DNA of 64,000 nucleotides from Rosenbergiella metrosideri (GTDB lineage Bacteria; Pseudomonadota; Gammaproteobacteria; Enterobacterales; Enterobacteriaceae), in the NCBI RefSeq assembly GCF_022602565.1, contig NZ_JALBCV010000009.1, positions 1-64,000 of the forward strand, written 5' to 3'. The position numbers and the translations under genes are program-made. Shown here in pieces: positions 33,374-41,807 of the stretch (position 1 is the first letter of the stretch; each line of letters starts with the position of its first letter). Under the pieces are notes generated by a model. It was not told the DNA's origin, ran no database searches, and saw only the letters and a program-made list of their open reading frames with translations.

Positions 33374-34201
33374 ATGCAACAGTTAGAAAAAATTATCGAA
33401 GCTGCCTTTGAACGCCGTGCAGAAATCACGCCTAACAATGTTGACGCTGAAACGCGCGATGCCGTAAATCAAATCATTCAGCTGATCGATAAAGGTGAAG
33501 TACGTGTCGCCGAGAAAATCGACGGGGAGTGGGTAACGCATCAGTGGCTAAAAAAAGCAGTGCTTCTTTCGTTTCGCATCAATGATAACCAAGTGATGGA
33601 TGGCGCTGAAACCCGCTATTTCGATAAAGTCCCTTTAAAATTCGCTGACTACGATGACGCGCGTTTTCGTCAAGAAGGCTTACGTGTTGTCCCACCTGCC
33701 GCCGTGCGTCAAGGCGCATATATTGCTCGTAACACAGTCTTAATGCCTTCCTATGTCAACATCGGTGCCTACGTCGACGAAGGAACAATGGTCGATACTT
33801 GGGTAACCGTAGGATCCTGTGCGCAAATCGGTAAAAATGTTCACCTTTCGGGTGGCGTTGGTATCGGTGGAGTGTTAGAGCCGCTGCAAGCAAATCCAAC
33901 GATTATCGAAGACAACTGCTTTATTGGTGCACGTTCTGAAATCGTCGAAGGTGTTATCGTTGAAGAAGGTTCTGTTATTTCCATGGGTGTTTATATCAGC
34001 CAAAGCACGCGTATTTATGATCGTGAAACCGGTGAAGTCTTCTTTGGCCGCGTGCCTGCAGGCTCAGTCGTTGTTTCAGGCAGCATGCCAGCAAAAGACG
34101 GTAGCCACAGCCTTTACTGTGCCGTTATCGTTAAGAAAGTTGATGCGAAAACGCGCGCTAAAGTCGGCGTGAACGAGTTACTTCGTAGCATTGATGATTA
34201 A
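33374..34201 (+). CDS. dapD: Tetrahydrodipicolinate N-succinyltransferase
   Basis: DapD, 275 aa, uses succinyl-CoA in the diaminopimelate/lysine pathway. It has an N-terminal helical domain and a hexapeptide-repeat beta-helix ([31 protein letters not shown]-type repeats, [18 protein letters not shown]). Two adjacent ATGs occur (33371 and 33374). The second gives MQQLEKII as in E. coli and better spacing (7 nt) from GGGA. The glnD-dapD spacer holds a GGGTAAAG/CTTTACCC hairpin (33287-33310) with no U-run. Confidence 0.97.
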   Translation: MQQLEKIIEAAFERRAEITPNNVDAETRDAVNQIIQLIDKGEVRVAEKIDGEWVTHQWLKKAVLLSFRINDNQVMDGAETRYFDKVPLKFADYDDARFRQEGLRVVPPAAVRQGAYIARNTVLMPSYVNIGAYVDEGTMVDTWVTVGSCAQIGKNVHLSGGVGIGGVLEPLQANPTIIEDNCFIGARSEIVEGVIVEEGSVISMGVYISQSTRIYDRETGEVFFGRVPAGSVVVSGSMPAKDGSHSLYCAVIVKKVDAKTRAKVGVNELLRSIDD

Positions 34202-34271
34202 TTGTCCCACTCGCTTCTTGTCTACGATATGATTGCTTCTGGACAAAGGTGAACTCGAGAGGTTAACAACT

Positions 34272-34649
34272 ATGTTTGATAATTTAAAAAGCTTAGGGAT
34301 CACCCATCCTGAAGAAATTGATCGCTACAACCTTCGCCAAGAAGCCCACCACGATATTTTAAAGATCTATTTTAGAAAGGATAAAGGCGAGTTTTTCGCG
34401 AAAAGCGTCAAATTTAAATATCCCCGCCAAAGTGAGTCGATTGATCATCTATCTGAAAAAGATGCTCAACAGATCAATCCCAACCTCTCTTATGTGATTG
34501 AAGAATTGGATCAGTTATGCCAACAAGATCCTTTAGAGGTCGATTTGAAAAATAAAATTCTGGAAGACCTTCGTCATTTAGAAGCGGTCGTTTCTAATAA
34601 GATCGCTGAGATTGAAGCGGATCTCGATCGACTTACTCGCTTTAAATAA
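34272..34649 (+). CDS. yaeH: DUF3461 family protein YaeH
   Basis: YaeH, 125 aa, small cytoplasmic protein of unknown function, conserved in enterobacteria next to dapD. The N-terminus [25 protein letters not shown] and the middle [16 protein letters not shown] match the E. coli protein, while the C-terminal third is acidic and helix-prone (coiled-coil-like, [15 protein letters not shown]). The start is set by the family at 34272; a frame beginning 13 codons earlier is less likely. No enzymatic motif is visible. Confidence 0.9.
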   Translation: MFDNLKSLGITHPEEIDRYNLRQEAHHDILKIYFRKDKGEFFAKSVKFKYPRQSESIDHLSEKDAQQINPNLSYVIEELDQLCQQDPLEVDLKNKILEDLRHLEAVVSNKIAEIEADLDRLTRFK

Positions 34650-34657
34650 TCGTAGAT

Positions 34658-34686
34658 AAAAAAAATCCCGCTCAATGCGGGATTTT
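34658..34686. terminator. Bidirectional terminator between yaeH and the csp gene
   Basis: Ten-bp stem AAAATCCCGC/GCGGGATTTT with loop TCAAT. Read on the minus strand it is followed by eight T, so it terminates the cold-shock gene strongly; on the plus strand it follows yaeH with TTTT in the arm. A near-copy of this stem occurs at 39087-39109. Confidence 0.88.
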
Positions 34687-34756
34687 CTTATATGATAATT
34701 AACTGCTCCGGTCAACACCTTCATCGCTATCGTAACTATCACAATATCTTAATTAT

Positions 34757-34969
34757 TTAGAGCGCAACAACGTTTGCAGCAGAAGGTCCTTTCGCGCCGT
34801 TCTCGATTGAGAATTCGACATTTTGGCCTTCGTCTAACGTTTTAAAATCGTTGCTTTGGATTGCAGAGAAGTGAACAAACACGTCTTTGCTACCGTCTGC
34901 AGGAGAGATAAAACCAAAACCTTTACCTGCATCAAACCACTTTACTAAACCAGTCATCTTAGTAGACAT
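34757..34969 (-). CDS. CspA-family cold-shock RNA chaperone
   Basis: A 70-aa single cold-shock domain with both RNA-binding motifs, KGFGFI (RNP1) and VFVHF (RNP2). It follows the CspA/CspB/CspG type ([32 protein letters not shown]) rather than CspD. It should melt mRNA secondary structure in the cytoplasm. The long leader and cold box upstream support true cold induction. E. coli has no csp gene between yaeH and degP, so the locus is unusual. The exact paralogue letter cannot be assigned. Confidence 0.95.
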   Translation of the reverse strand: MSTKMTGLVKWFDAGKGFGFISPADGSKDVFVHFSAIQSNDFKTLDEGQNVEFSIENGAKGPSAANVVAL

Positions 34970-35143
34970 CGTTAAATCCTTACTTATCGATCCGCTCAGA
35001 ATGGCGAATCTGATCTGCTATACAGTAAATAGCTTATGGTCACTTTAAAAGGAGGCTCATGAGAAAGGATATCGATGGATAACGCTTGAAATGAAGACTG
35101 CTTTACTAAATTTGCTTGCATAAGGTCTGTACTACAAACCGAT
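34970..35143 (-). promoter_or_regulatory. cspA-type 5' leader with cold box
   Basis: About 170 nt of untranslated leader. Near its 5' end is CGGTTTGTAGTACAGACC (35124-35141, minus strand), which differs in two positions from the E. coli cspA cold box CGGTTTGACGTACAGACC as I recall it. Further blocks resemble the cspA leader: TAGTAAAGCAGTC and TTCAAGCGTTATC. In E. coli this leader folds differently at low temperature and allows translation. The ribosome site AAGGA is close to the ATG. Confidence 0.82.
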
Positions 35144-35149
35144 GTCTCT

Positions 35150-35179
35150 ATAATAGACATACTTTTTTCCTTTGCACAA
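35150..35179 (-). promoter_or_regulatory. Promoter of the csp gene
   Basis: On the minus strand: -35 TTGTGC (35174-35179), 18-bp spacer with an A/T-rich stretch, -10 TATTAT (35150-35155). The start would fall near 35143, just before the cold box, as in cspA. Confidence 0.65.
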
Positions 35180-35261
35180 CTTTTTTATCAATTAAATTTT
35201 ATGCGCTGCCTTAACACAGCCCACTGCGAGTGAGTGAGCTGTGGCGAAAATAACCCCGTAT

Positions 35262-36683
35262 CTATTGAGCCAGTAAATACAACACAGCGTTTCCACGCTT
35301 AATATTTAGGGCTAGCACGGCAGGTTTTGTATCGAGTACCTTGCGAAGCTCACCTAGGTTAGCGATCGATTGCTGATTGACCCCCAGAATAACATCGCCC
35401 TTACGTAGACCAATACGCGCAGCCGTTGAGCCAGCTTTGACCGCATCCACGTGTACGCCCTTTTGTCCATTGCTGACTAAATTACTTAACTCTGCACCTT
35501 CAATTCCAGCATAAATCGTTGCTGAAGAGACATTATCTTGACGGCTCTGTTGCAGTTCGAGTGTGACATTAATCGGTTTACCATCACGAATTACGCCAAG
35601 TGCCAGCTTAGTGCCGACAGGTAATGATCCCACCTCAGCCCGTAGGGCGGCAAAGCTGTTTAACGGCTTACCGTTCATCGACACAATCACGTCACCCGGT
35701 TTCATCCCCGCTTTTTCAGCTGAAGAATTGGGCAATACTTGGCTAATGAAGGCGCCACGCTGAGCATTAACATGAATGGCTTTTGCCAATTCAGAATTAA
35801 GCTCTGTACCCATAATCCCCAATTCCCCGCGCTTCACCTGACCATATTCAATCATCTGAGCCGTAAGGTTTTTCACCATATTGCTTGGGATAGCAAAGCC
35901 AATACCAATGTTACCGCCGTCTGGCGCGAGGATCGCGGTATTAATACCGATTAATTCACCATTAAGATTAACCAGTGCTCCCCCCGAATTTCCCCGGTTT
36001 ATAGCGGCATCTGTTTGAATAAAGTTCTCGTAATTATCTACATTCAGGCCGCTGCGCCCGAGTGCTGAGACAATCCCTGACGTGACAGTCTCACCCAATC
36101 CATAGGGGTTACCAATCGCAACGGTATAGTCGCCAACTTGGAGATTATCAGAGTCAGCCATCTTAATGGCGGTCAAATTGGTCGCGTCTTTTAGTTGGAT
36201 TAAGGCGATATCGGAACGCGGATCTTTACCTATAACTTTGGCCTCGAAGCGGCGTCCATCGCTCAATTGAACGGTAATTTTCGAGGCATTATCGACCACA
36301 TGATTATTCGTCACCACGTAACCTTTTTCAGCATTAATCACCACTCCTGAACCTAACGCCCGAAACTTCTCTTGCTGCCCACCTTGCCCTTGATTCGGCG
36401 TTTGGCAAAGTGGTGAATTCATGAAAGGTGAGCCTTGCTGGCAAAAGGGAGTCATGTCGCCAAAAAACTGCTGAAATTGCTGATTAGCTTGATTTTTTAC
36501 GGTAGTCGAGCCTTCGACACTAATGCTCACCACGGAAGGCATAATTTTTTGCAGCATCGGCGCGAGACTAGGCATTTGTTGGCTATCGGCCGATGCAGTT
36601 TGTGCCGCACTGACACTGACTGAACCCAATGCTAAACTGAGGCTGAGTGCAACCATACTGAGTGATAAAATATTTTTTTTCAT
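35262..36683 (-). CDS. degP: Periplasmic serine endoprotease DegP
   Basis: DegP (HtrA), 473 aa, periplasmic chaperone-protease for misfolded envelope proteins. After the signal peptide (cut near ...VSA-AQTA, residue 26) comes the trypsin-like domain with H128 (TNNHVV), D158 (RSDIAL) and S233 (GNSGG). Two PDZ domains follow. The LA loop carries two cysteines (PFCQQ and PLCQ), which marks DegP rather than DegQ. A likely sigma-E promoter lies upstream. cdaR, which sits nearby in E. coli, is absent. Confidence 0.97.
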   Translation of the reverse strand: MKKNILSLSMVALSLSLALGSVSVSAAQTASADSQQMPSLAPMLQKIMPSVVSISVEGSTTVKNQANQQFQQFFGDMTPFCQQGSPFMNSPLCQTPNQGQGGQQEKFRALGSGVVINAEKGYVVTNNHVVDNASKITVQLSDGRRFEAKVIGKDPRSDIALIQLKDATNLTAIKMADSDNLQVGDYTVAIGNPYGLGETVTSGIVSALGRSGLNVDNYENFIQTDAAINRGNSGGALVNLNGELIGINTAILAPDGGNIGIGFAIPSNMVKNLTAQMIEYGQVKRGELGIMGTELNSELAKAIHVNAQRGAFISQVLPNSSAEKAGMKPGDVIVSMNGKPLNSFAALRAEVGSLPVGTKLALGVIRDGKPINVTLELQQSRQDNVSSATIYAGIEGAELSNLVSNGQKGVHVDAVKAGSTAARIGLRKGDVILGVNQQSIANLGELRKVLDTKPAVLALNIKRGNAVLYLLAQ

Positions 36684-36734
36684 AGTCGGATTCTCTTATT
36701 TTTACTTTCTCGCATCATTGCTGTGATGATTCAC

Positions 36735-36764
36735 TTAAGAATGAAATGTATACCAATTAGTTCC
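36735..36764 (-). promoter_or_regulatory. Probable sigma-E promoter of degP
   Basis: Minus strand GGAACT (36759-36764), 18 nt, TCTTAA (36735-36740). E. coli degP has GGAACTT ... TCTGAA, and the CACAGCAAT block just downstream is also shared. The spacer is about 1 nt longer than usual. Two GTAAA repeats (36778-36790) lie just upstream but are 3 nt apart, not the 5 nt of the CpxR consensus. Confidence 0.5.
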
Positions 36765-36815
36765 TTCCCAACTCCCTGTAAAAACGTAAAAAAATATTTA
36801 AATTCTTGACACTCT

Positions 36816-38288
36816 TTAAACGAAATCGACGGCCATCAAACGGCGATATTCTTCCCAAGCATAGAGGTCCGTCATGCCACTTACATAATCTTGAATCAAA
36901 CGATACCGGTAGTAACGCTCCCACAGCATTAAGGTCGAATGGGGAAGATGTTGACACTGCTGTAGATGGTGACAATAGGCTTTGCAATGCTTATCCGATA
37001 AGCGGTGAAAAAGTCGGGTTTCAATCGGGAAACCGGGTAATTCGTCTTCGGTAATCAGTCGATGAAAATTATCATAAGAGAGCAGCATCATCGGCTGATA
37101 AATATCTAACAGCCCCCGAATAACTCGGTAACCTTGTAACTCCAATTGCTCCACTTCCGAGTGGCGAAAAACATGTTTACGCGCCACTTTCTTAAACGTC
37201 GCTAATAATCGCCCGGCATCTCCTTGGTCTTCGAGCAGCGCATGATTAAAGCTTCCTGCAAATATCTCAGGAAGATGCTCAATAAAGCGCTGTACGGCAT
37301 GTTTAACAAGCTCTCGCTGCACATACACACGTAAGGACATGAAAAATTGATCGCCTTTACTTCGCCGTTTCTTCGTTTTCGCCTCACTCCAAGCTTCCTC
37401 TACCGTGCGCGAAAATAAATCATTCGGCTGTATCCCCCCCCACTCTGTGGCTAAATACCGATAAAGTGCGTCAACATTGAAAATTGCTTTCTCCACGGCA
37501 TCGTCTAAATCGGCGATACAATAAGAAATATCATCTGCGGCTTCCATAATGTAAGTCAAAGGAAAGCGATGAAACTCAGCTAGTTGCGTTTCTTTTCTCA
37601 GTTTCTCGATATAGGGTTCTTCTGATAGGTAGAATCCCGGTTTCTTCATCAATGTTGAATAGGCTTCTGGCTTTTCACCTTGCCACCAGGCCGGGGCGGT
37701 GTACTTCATGATACAGGCCACTTGGGCATAGCTAAGATTAAGCTGTAAAATAGTGTGCACCAAGCGAATACCTTGTGCATTACCCTCAAAATGGCTGAGA
37801 TCGGTACGGATCTTGTCAATCAACGGTGTAAGATGGGGATCCTCGTTATTAATACCGGGGATGCCTACCGCTAAGTGCTCCTGAAACCAATCTTTCAGAG
37901 CCGCTTCCCCAAAGTGTCCAAAAGGCGGATTACCCACGTCGTGCAGTAAGCAGGCCATCTCAACTAAGCTCTCAAAACTGCGGGCAAAATTTTCAAGACC
38001 GAAGTATTCAAGTCCAGATTGCCGCTGCAGTTTCAATAAGATTTCGCGGGCGATATAGCGTCCAGCCTGCTGGACTTCAAGAGAGTGCGTCAGCCGCGAG
38101 CGAACGGAGGCATTACGTTCTAAAGGGAAGACTTGGGTTTTTTGCTGTAAACGCCGTAAAGCTGCGGAATGGATGATACGCCCGCGATCGCTTTCAAAAA
38201 CCCGGCTAATTTGTTCTTCTGTCTCAGGAATACGTCCATTATTAAAAGGTCTTTTAACGCTAATCTTGTCTTTAAAATTAATCCTCAC
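36816..38288 (-). CDS. dgt: Deoxyguanosinetriphosphate triphosphohydrolase
   Basis: Dgt, 490 aa, HD-superfamily enzyme that hydrolyses dGTP to deoxyguanosine and tripolyphosphate. The RRLQQKTQVFPL and RSRLTHSLEVQQ blocks and the HD motif CLLHDVGNPPFGHFGEAA are clear, with YIMEAADDISYCIADLDDA in the middle. Slightly shorter than E. coli (505). The start is GTG at 38288, placed directly behind a purine-rich GGAGGAGAGG. A C8 tract (37434-37441) lies inside. It is divergent from mtnN. Confidence 0.95.
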   Translation of the reverse strand: MRINFKDKISVKRPFNNGRIPETEEQISRVFESDRGRIIHSAALRRLQQKTQVFPLERNASVRSRLTHSLEVQQAGRYIAREILLKLQRQSGLEYFGLENFARSFESLVEMACLLHDVGNPPFGHFGEAALKDWFQEHLAVGIPGINNEDPHLTPLIDKIRTDLSHFEGNAQGIRLVHTILQLNLSYAQVACIMKYTAPAWWQGEKPEAYSTLMKKPGFYLSEEPYIEKLRKETQLAEFHRFPLTYIMEAADDISYCIADLDDAVEKAIFNVDALYRYLATEWGGIQPNDLFSRTVEEAWSEAKTKKRRSKGDQFFMSLRVYVQRELVKHAVQRFIEHLPEIFAGSFNHALLEDQGDAGRLLATFKKVARKHVFRHSEVEQLELQGYRVIRGLLDIYQPMMLLSYDNFHRLITEDELPGFPIETRLFHRLSDKHCKAYCHHLQQCQHLPHSTLMLWERYYRYRLIQDYVSGMTDLYAWEEYRRLMAVDFV

Positions 38289-38383
38289 CCTCTCCTCCCC
38301 TCCGACGACATCAATTCCTTCTTACACCGTGATAGACTATGCTAACTCACATAATTGAATCCACCGTTTTAGTAGGAAATACC

Positions 38384-39076
38384 ATGAAGATAGGCATTAT
38401 TGGAGCGATGGAGCAAGAAGTTACGCTGCTCCGCGATAAAATCGAACAACGCCAAACGCTTAGTTTAGCAGGGTGTGAGATCTATACCGGCACATTGCAT
38501 GGCGTCGATATTGCGCTATTGAAATCAGGGATTGGTAAAACATCTGCCGCATTAGGGACGACATTGTTACTTCAACTCTGCAAACCTGATGTGATCATCA
38601 ATACCGGTTCAGCAGGTGGCTTAGAGAGTAGTCTTAAAATCGGTGATATCGTGGTCTCAAGTGAAGTACGCTATCACGATGCGGACGTCACCGCATTCGG
38701 TTACGAGCCTGGTCAAATGGCTGGCTGTCCCGCAGCTTTCCAAGCAGACGAAAAGCTTACCTCAATAGTAAAAACGTGCGCGGCAGACTTAGCGCTACAC
38801 ACCGTCACTGGGTTGGTCGTCAGTGGTGATGCATTCGTTAATGGGGCTGAAACCTTGTCTCGCATTCGCACGACTTTCCCGCAAGCTATTGCAGTGGAAA
38901 TGGAAGCGACAGCGATAGGCCATGTCTGCCATCAATTTAAGACACCTTTCGTGGTTGTCCGCTCGATCTCCGATGTGGCCGATCAGGCTTCTCATTTAAG
39001 TTTCGACGAATTCCTGACCATTGCCGCCCAACAGTCATCGTTATTGGTCGAAGCGATGGTTAAGAAACTCGGCTAG
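38384..39076 (+). CDS. mtnN: 5'-methylthioadenosine/S-adenosylhomocysteine nucleosidase
   Basis: MtnN (Pfs), 230 aa, cleaves MTA, SAH and 5'-deoxyadenosine; it feeds methionine salvage and AI-2 formation. The E residue in GAMEQEV, the INTGSAGGL loop, [13 protein letters not shown] and the catalytic D in SISDVAD are as in E. coli. The start is ATG at 38384 behind TAGGAAA; the frame opening at 38339 is longer than the family. btuF and yadS, its E. coli neighbours, are missing. Confidence 0.97.
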   Translation: MKIGIIGAMEQEVTLLRDKIEQRQTLSLAGCEIYTGTLHGVDIALLKSGIGKTSAALGTTLLLQLCKPDVIINTGSAGGLESSLKIGDIVVSSEVRYHDADVTAFGYEPGQMAGCPAAFQADEKLTSIVKTCAADLALHTVTGLVVSGDAFVNGAETLSRIRTTFPQAIAVEMEATAIGHVCHQFKTPFVVVRSISDVADQASHLSFDEFLTIAAQQSSLLVEAMVKKLG

Positions 39077-39081
39077 TGTCG

Positions 39082-39109
39082 AAAAAAAATCCCGCTCTAC
39101 GCGGGATTT
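39082..39109. terminator. Terminator between mtnN and the SDR pseudogene
   Basis: Stem AAATCCCGC/GCGGGATTT with loop TCTAC. On the minus strand eight T follow, so it is strongest for transcripts coming from the SDR pseudogene; on the plus strand it is 11 nt past the mtnN stop with only ATTTA after. The stem is almost the same as the one at 34662-34686. Confidence 0.82.
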
Positions 39110-39161
39110 ATCAACTATAAAACTTTACGCTAACTCACAAATTAGCCGTAAAAAATTCACA

Positions 39162-40261
39162 TTAGCCCGACGTTTTTTTAAAGTCAGGAATGATCTTTTT
39201 ATCAATCAGTTGATCGAACAACCAATAAAAACTTTGCTCGGTGGATTGATAATCCATAAACCCCGCTAACCGGCTCTTCGTCATATCAGTGAAGGCCTCG
39301 AAAGGTCGACCAAGATCGGCGTCGGTGTGCCACCATGACGCAAGCTTATCCGCCTGCTTCGTCTGCAACTAATATTTCTCCGCGATCGCTGCCCACAACT
39401 GTCGGGCATCAGCCAGCTGCATTATTGTATCAAGTGGCGTTGCATGACCTGGATAGACACCAGACTCAATACCAAAATAATTCGCCAGCCGCGGCCATAA
39501 CCATTTCCAGCGAAAATGCTCACCATTAACGATGTTGAACGCTTCATTCTGTGCATCGACGGCATCTATTGCCCAGATCAATTGACGGGATAAAATTCCT
39601 GCATCCGTAACATCTGAAACGCCCTGCCATTTTTAGGAGAACCTGGAAAAACAAAAGGCCATCCTTGTTCACGGCAGAGTGCCGCGTACACCGCAAGGGC
39701 CTGTCCCATATTCATCGCATTACCTTGAGCAGCCCCAATAACTGTGTGTGAACGATGCACGCTGCAGCGGTAACCATAACGTTCAGCCCCAGCAAAAATC
39801 TCATCCTCCTGCGCATAGTAAAAATTATCCACAGGTTGGCGTGGTTGCTCTTCTCTAAACGGCGTAATAACAGTTTCCGCTGCGCCGTAAGCCTCGAAGG
39901 GTCCCAGATAATGCTTAAGCCCAGTGACCAGTGCTACGTGACTGCTGGATAAGCGATCGCCTAGGGCATCGATGACATGCCGTACGATTGCCCCGTTTAC
40001 GCGGATATTTGCTTTCTCATTCTCTTGGCGAGGCCATACAGTAAAAAATACCGCATCCGGCCGCTGATCACATAGCGCGACAGTCACCTGCTCCACGGAG
40101 GTGAGATCGGCAGTGAGCCCATGCACACCTTCCGGTAGAGGTGACTGCCCGCGAGAGAGATTCGTCACCTCCCACTCTTGTTGCATTAGCTCAAAAGCGA
40201 GAACGCTGACTGTAATACCACTGTAACCGATAATAAGTGCTTTTTTGCATGGAACCTCCAA
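39162..40261 (-). pseudogene. Decayed SDR (PRISE-type NAD(P)-dependent reductase) gene
   Basis: Three consecutive frames (39578-40261, 39369-39581, 39162-39368) together encode a roughly 365-residue extended short-chain dehydrogenase of the progesterone-5-beta-reductase/iridoid-synthase-like type. Hallmarks are KKALIIGYSGIT, FFTVWPRQENEKANIRVNG, ALVTGLKHYLGPFEAYG, NFYYAQEDEIF and KLASWWHTDADLGRP. Restoring one A in the A5 run at 39630-39634 rejoins frames 1 and 2 (PKKWQGVSDVTDAGILSRQL). Frames 2 and 3 are the same frame, split by an in-frame TAG at 39369-39371. The third Gly of the dinucleotide motif is Val (GYSGITV). It is therefore non-functional, and its substrate is unknown. It faces the LysR pseudogene. 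Confidence 0.88.
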
Positions 40262-40347
40262 AAGTAAGTGTATCGAATTAGCTTAGCCGAGAATTAAAAG
40301 CTCATCTGAGGTAATATTTCACATTACTTTTGAATAGAATTCACAAA

Positions 40348-41254
40348 TATGCACGATTAGCGTTTTAAAAACATCCATCAATTTATTGCTTGTGTTCAAA
40401 CGGGAACTTTCACTGAAGCGGGGAAGCAGCTACATCTCTCTCCTTCTGCCATCAGTAAGGCAATTCAAGCGTTAGAGCTACGACTTGATTACCGATTATT
40501 CGATCGCACAACGCGAACGTTACAGCTGACCGATGCGGGCAATACGTATTACGAAACCTGTCTACAGATCCTCAGCCAGTTAACCGAAACCGAGACCGCG
40601 TTAAAATTGAGTCGAGACTTACCCACCGGAAAAGTTACCCTCGCGCTACCGGAGACCTTTGGAAAAGTGGTGGTGCTGCCGATACTTTGTTCGTTAATGC
40701 AACGCTATCCAGAATTACGCCTGACCTTACATTTCTCGGATACATTACTCGACCTGAAGCAAAAGAAGATCGATATCGCTGTACGGATAGGGGGGGATAT
40801 AGCGCTCGATACACAGGAGGGGTTCCAGCATTTTGGCTACGAAAAAATGGTCTTTTGCGCAAGTCCAGACTTTATCGAAGAAAACGGTATGCCGAATACG
40901 CTAAGTGCACTTTGCGCCCAACATATCGTCGGCTATCAAGCGCAAAACGGGAAAATGAAACCGTGGGTTATCCCCACGAATAGCCATCCACAAGCTTGGC
41001 ATCCTTCCCACTATCGCTTGATCGTTAACCATACTGAAGCACACCTAATGTCAGTCGGCCAAGGGATTGGCGTGGCACAATTGCCTTATTGGTTAATCAA
41101 AGAAAGGCTAGAGCGAGGGGAGCTAGTGATGATTCTGCCGGAGGTCAAACTGGATGGATTAGCCTTAACTTTACGTTATAAAGTCGCGCAACAGTCATCC
41201 CCGAAAATTCAGGCCGTGCTTAACACATTACACTCATTAAGCTTGGTAAATTGA
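40348..41254 (+). pseudogene. Decayed LysR-type transcriptional regulator
   Basis: The frame running to 41254 encodes a full LysR protein: HTH (GTFTEAGKQLHLSPSAISKAIQALELRL), DRTTRTLQLTDAG, then the effector domain (VTLALPETFGKVVVLPIL...). That frame is open from 40337 but has no ATG, GTG or TTG before the HTH. The only ATG (40348) is in another frame and meets TAG at 40357. Removing one A at 40379-40381 would join RFKNIHQ to FIACVQTG, so the gene carries a 1-nt insertion plus a nonsense codon. A shorter product from TTG 40607 would lack the HTH. It is divergent from the SDR gene, probably its former target. Confidence 0.82.
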
Positions 41255-41266
41255 CGGGGAGAAAGC

Positions 41267-41614
41267 TTAGACGCTGAAGGAAGAGCCGCATCCGCAGGTG
41301 GTTTTTGCATTAGGATTGGTAACGATAAAGCGAGCGCCTTCAAGGCCTTCAGTATAATCGACAGAACCGCCGACGAGATATTGCAGGCTCATTGGGTCGA
41401 CCACTAAGGCCACACCTTGTTTCTCAATGGTCATATCGCCATCGTTGACTTTATCATCAAAGGTGAATCCGTATTGGAAACCACTGCAGCCACCGCCCGT
41501 GATATATACCCGTAATTTTAATTCTGGGTTATCTTCATCAGCAACTAAGGTTTTGACCTTATTCGCCGCTGCATCAGTAAATTGTAACGGCACATTAGCC
41601 ACGTCATCGCTCAT
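41267..41614 (-). CDS. erpA: Iron-sulfur cluster insertion protein ErpA
   Basis: ErpA, 115 aa, A-type carrier that delivers [4Fe-4S] clusters, for example to IspG/IspH. The three cysteine ligands are in [11 protein letters not shown] and the C-terminal CGCGSSFSV. The start at 41614 (MSDDVA) behind GGAG is set by the family, with a nine-codon longer frame upstream. It is convergent with the LysR pseudogene (12 nt apart) and divergent from hemL. clcA, which lies between erpA and hemL in E. coli, is absent. Confidence 0.97.
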   Translation of the reverse strand: MSDDVANVPLQFTDAAANKVKTLVADEDNPELKLRVYITGGGCSGFQYGFTFDDKVNDGDMTIEKQGVALVVDPMSLQYLVGGSVDYTEGLEGARFIVTNPNAKTTCGCGSSFSV

Positions 41615-41807
41615 TATTCTGCTCCAAAAAGAGAGGGTCAACTTACAACCTTATCCCTCTATTATCAGTCAGCATAGCTTCGCAATCAAGCCTACAACTA
41701 AACCAACCGTGCCGTGAGACGCCCCATCCTTCATCCTGCCATTAACAGCCTGGGGCATTTTCCATTACACTGTGGGGTATTCTTTCTCTGTTATGCAGGA
41801 ATCTGTC

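Noticed and set aside
40607-41254. LysR C-terminal domain as a separate gene starting at TTG 40607
   Set aside because: The in-frame upstream sequence encodes a complete HTH, so this is the 3' part of a damaged LysR gene rather than a stand-alone protein.
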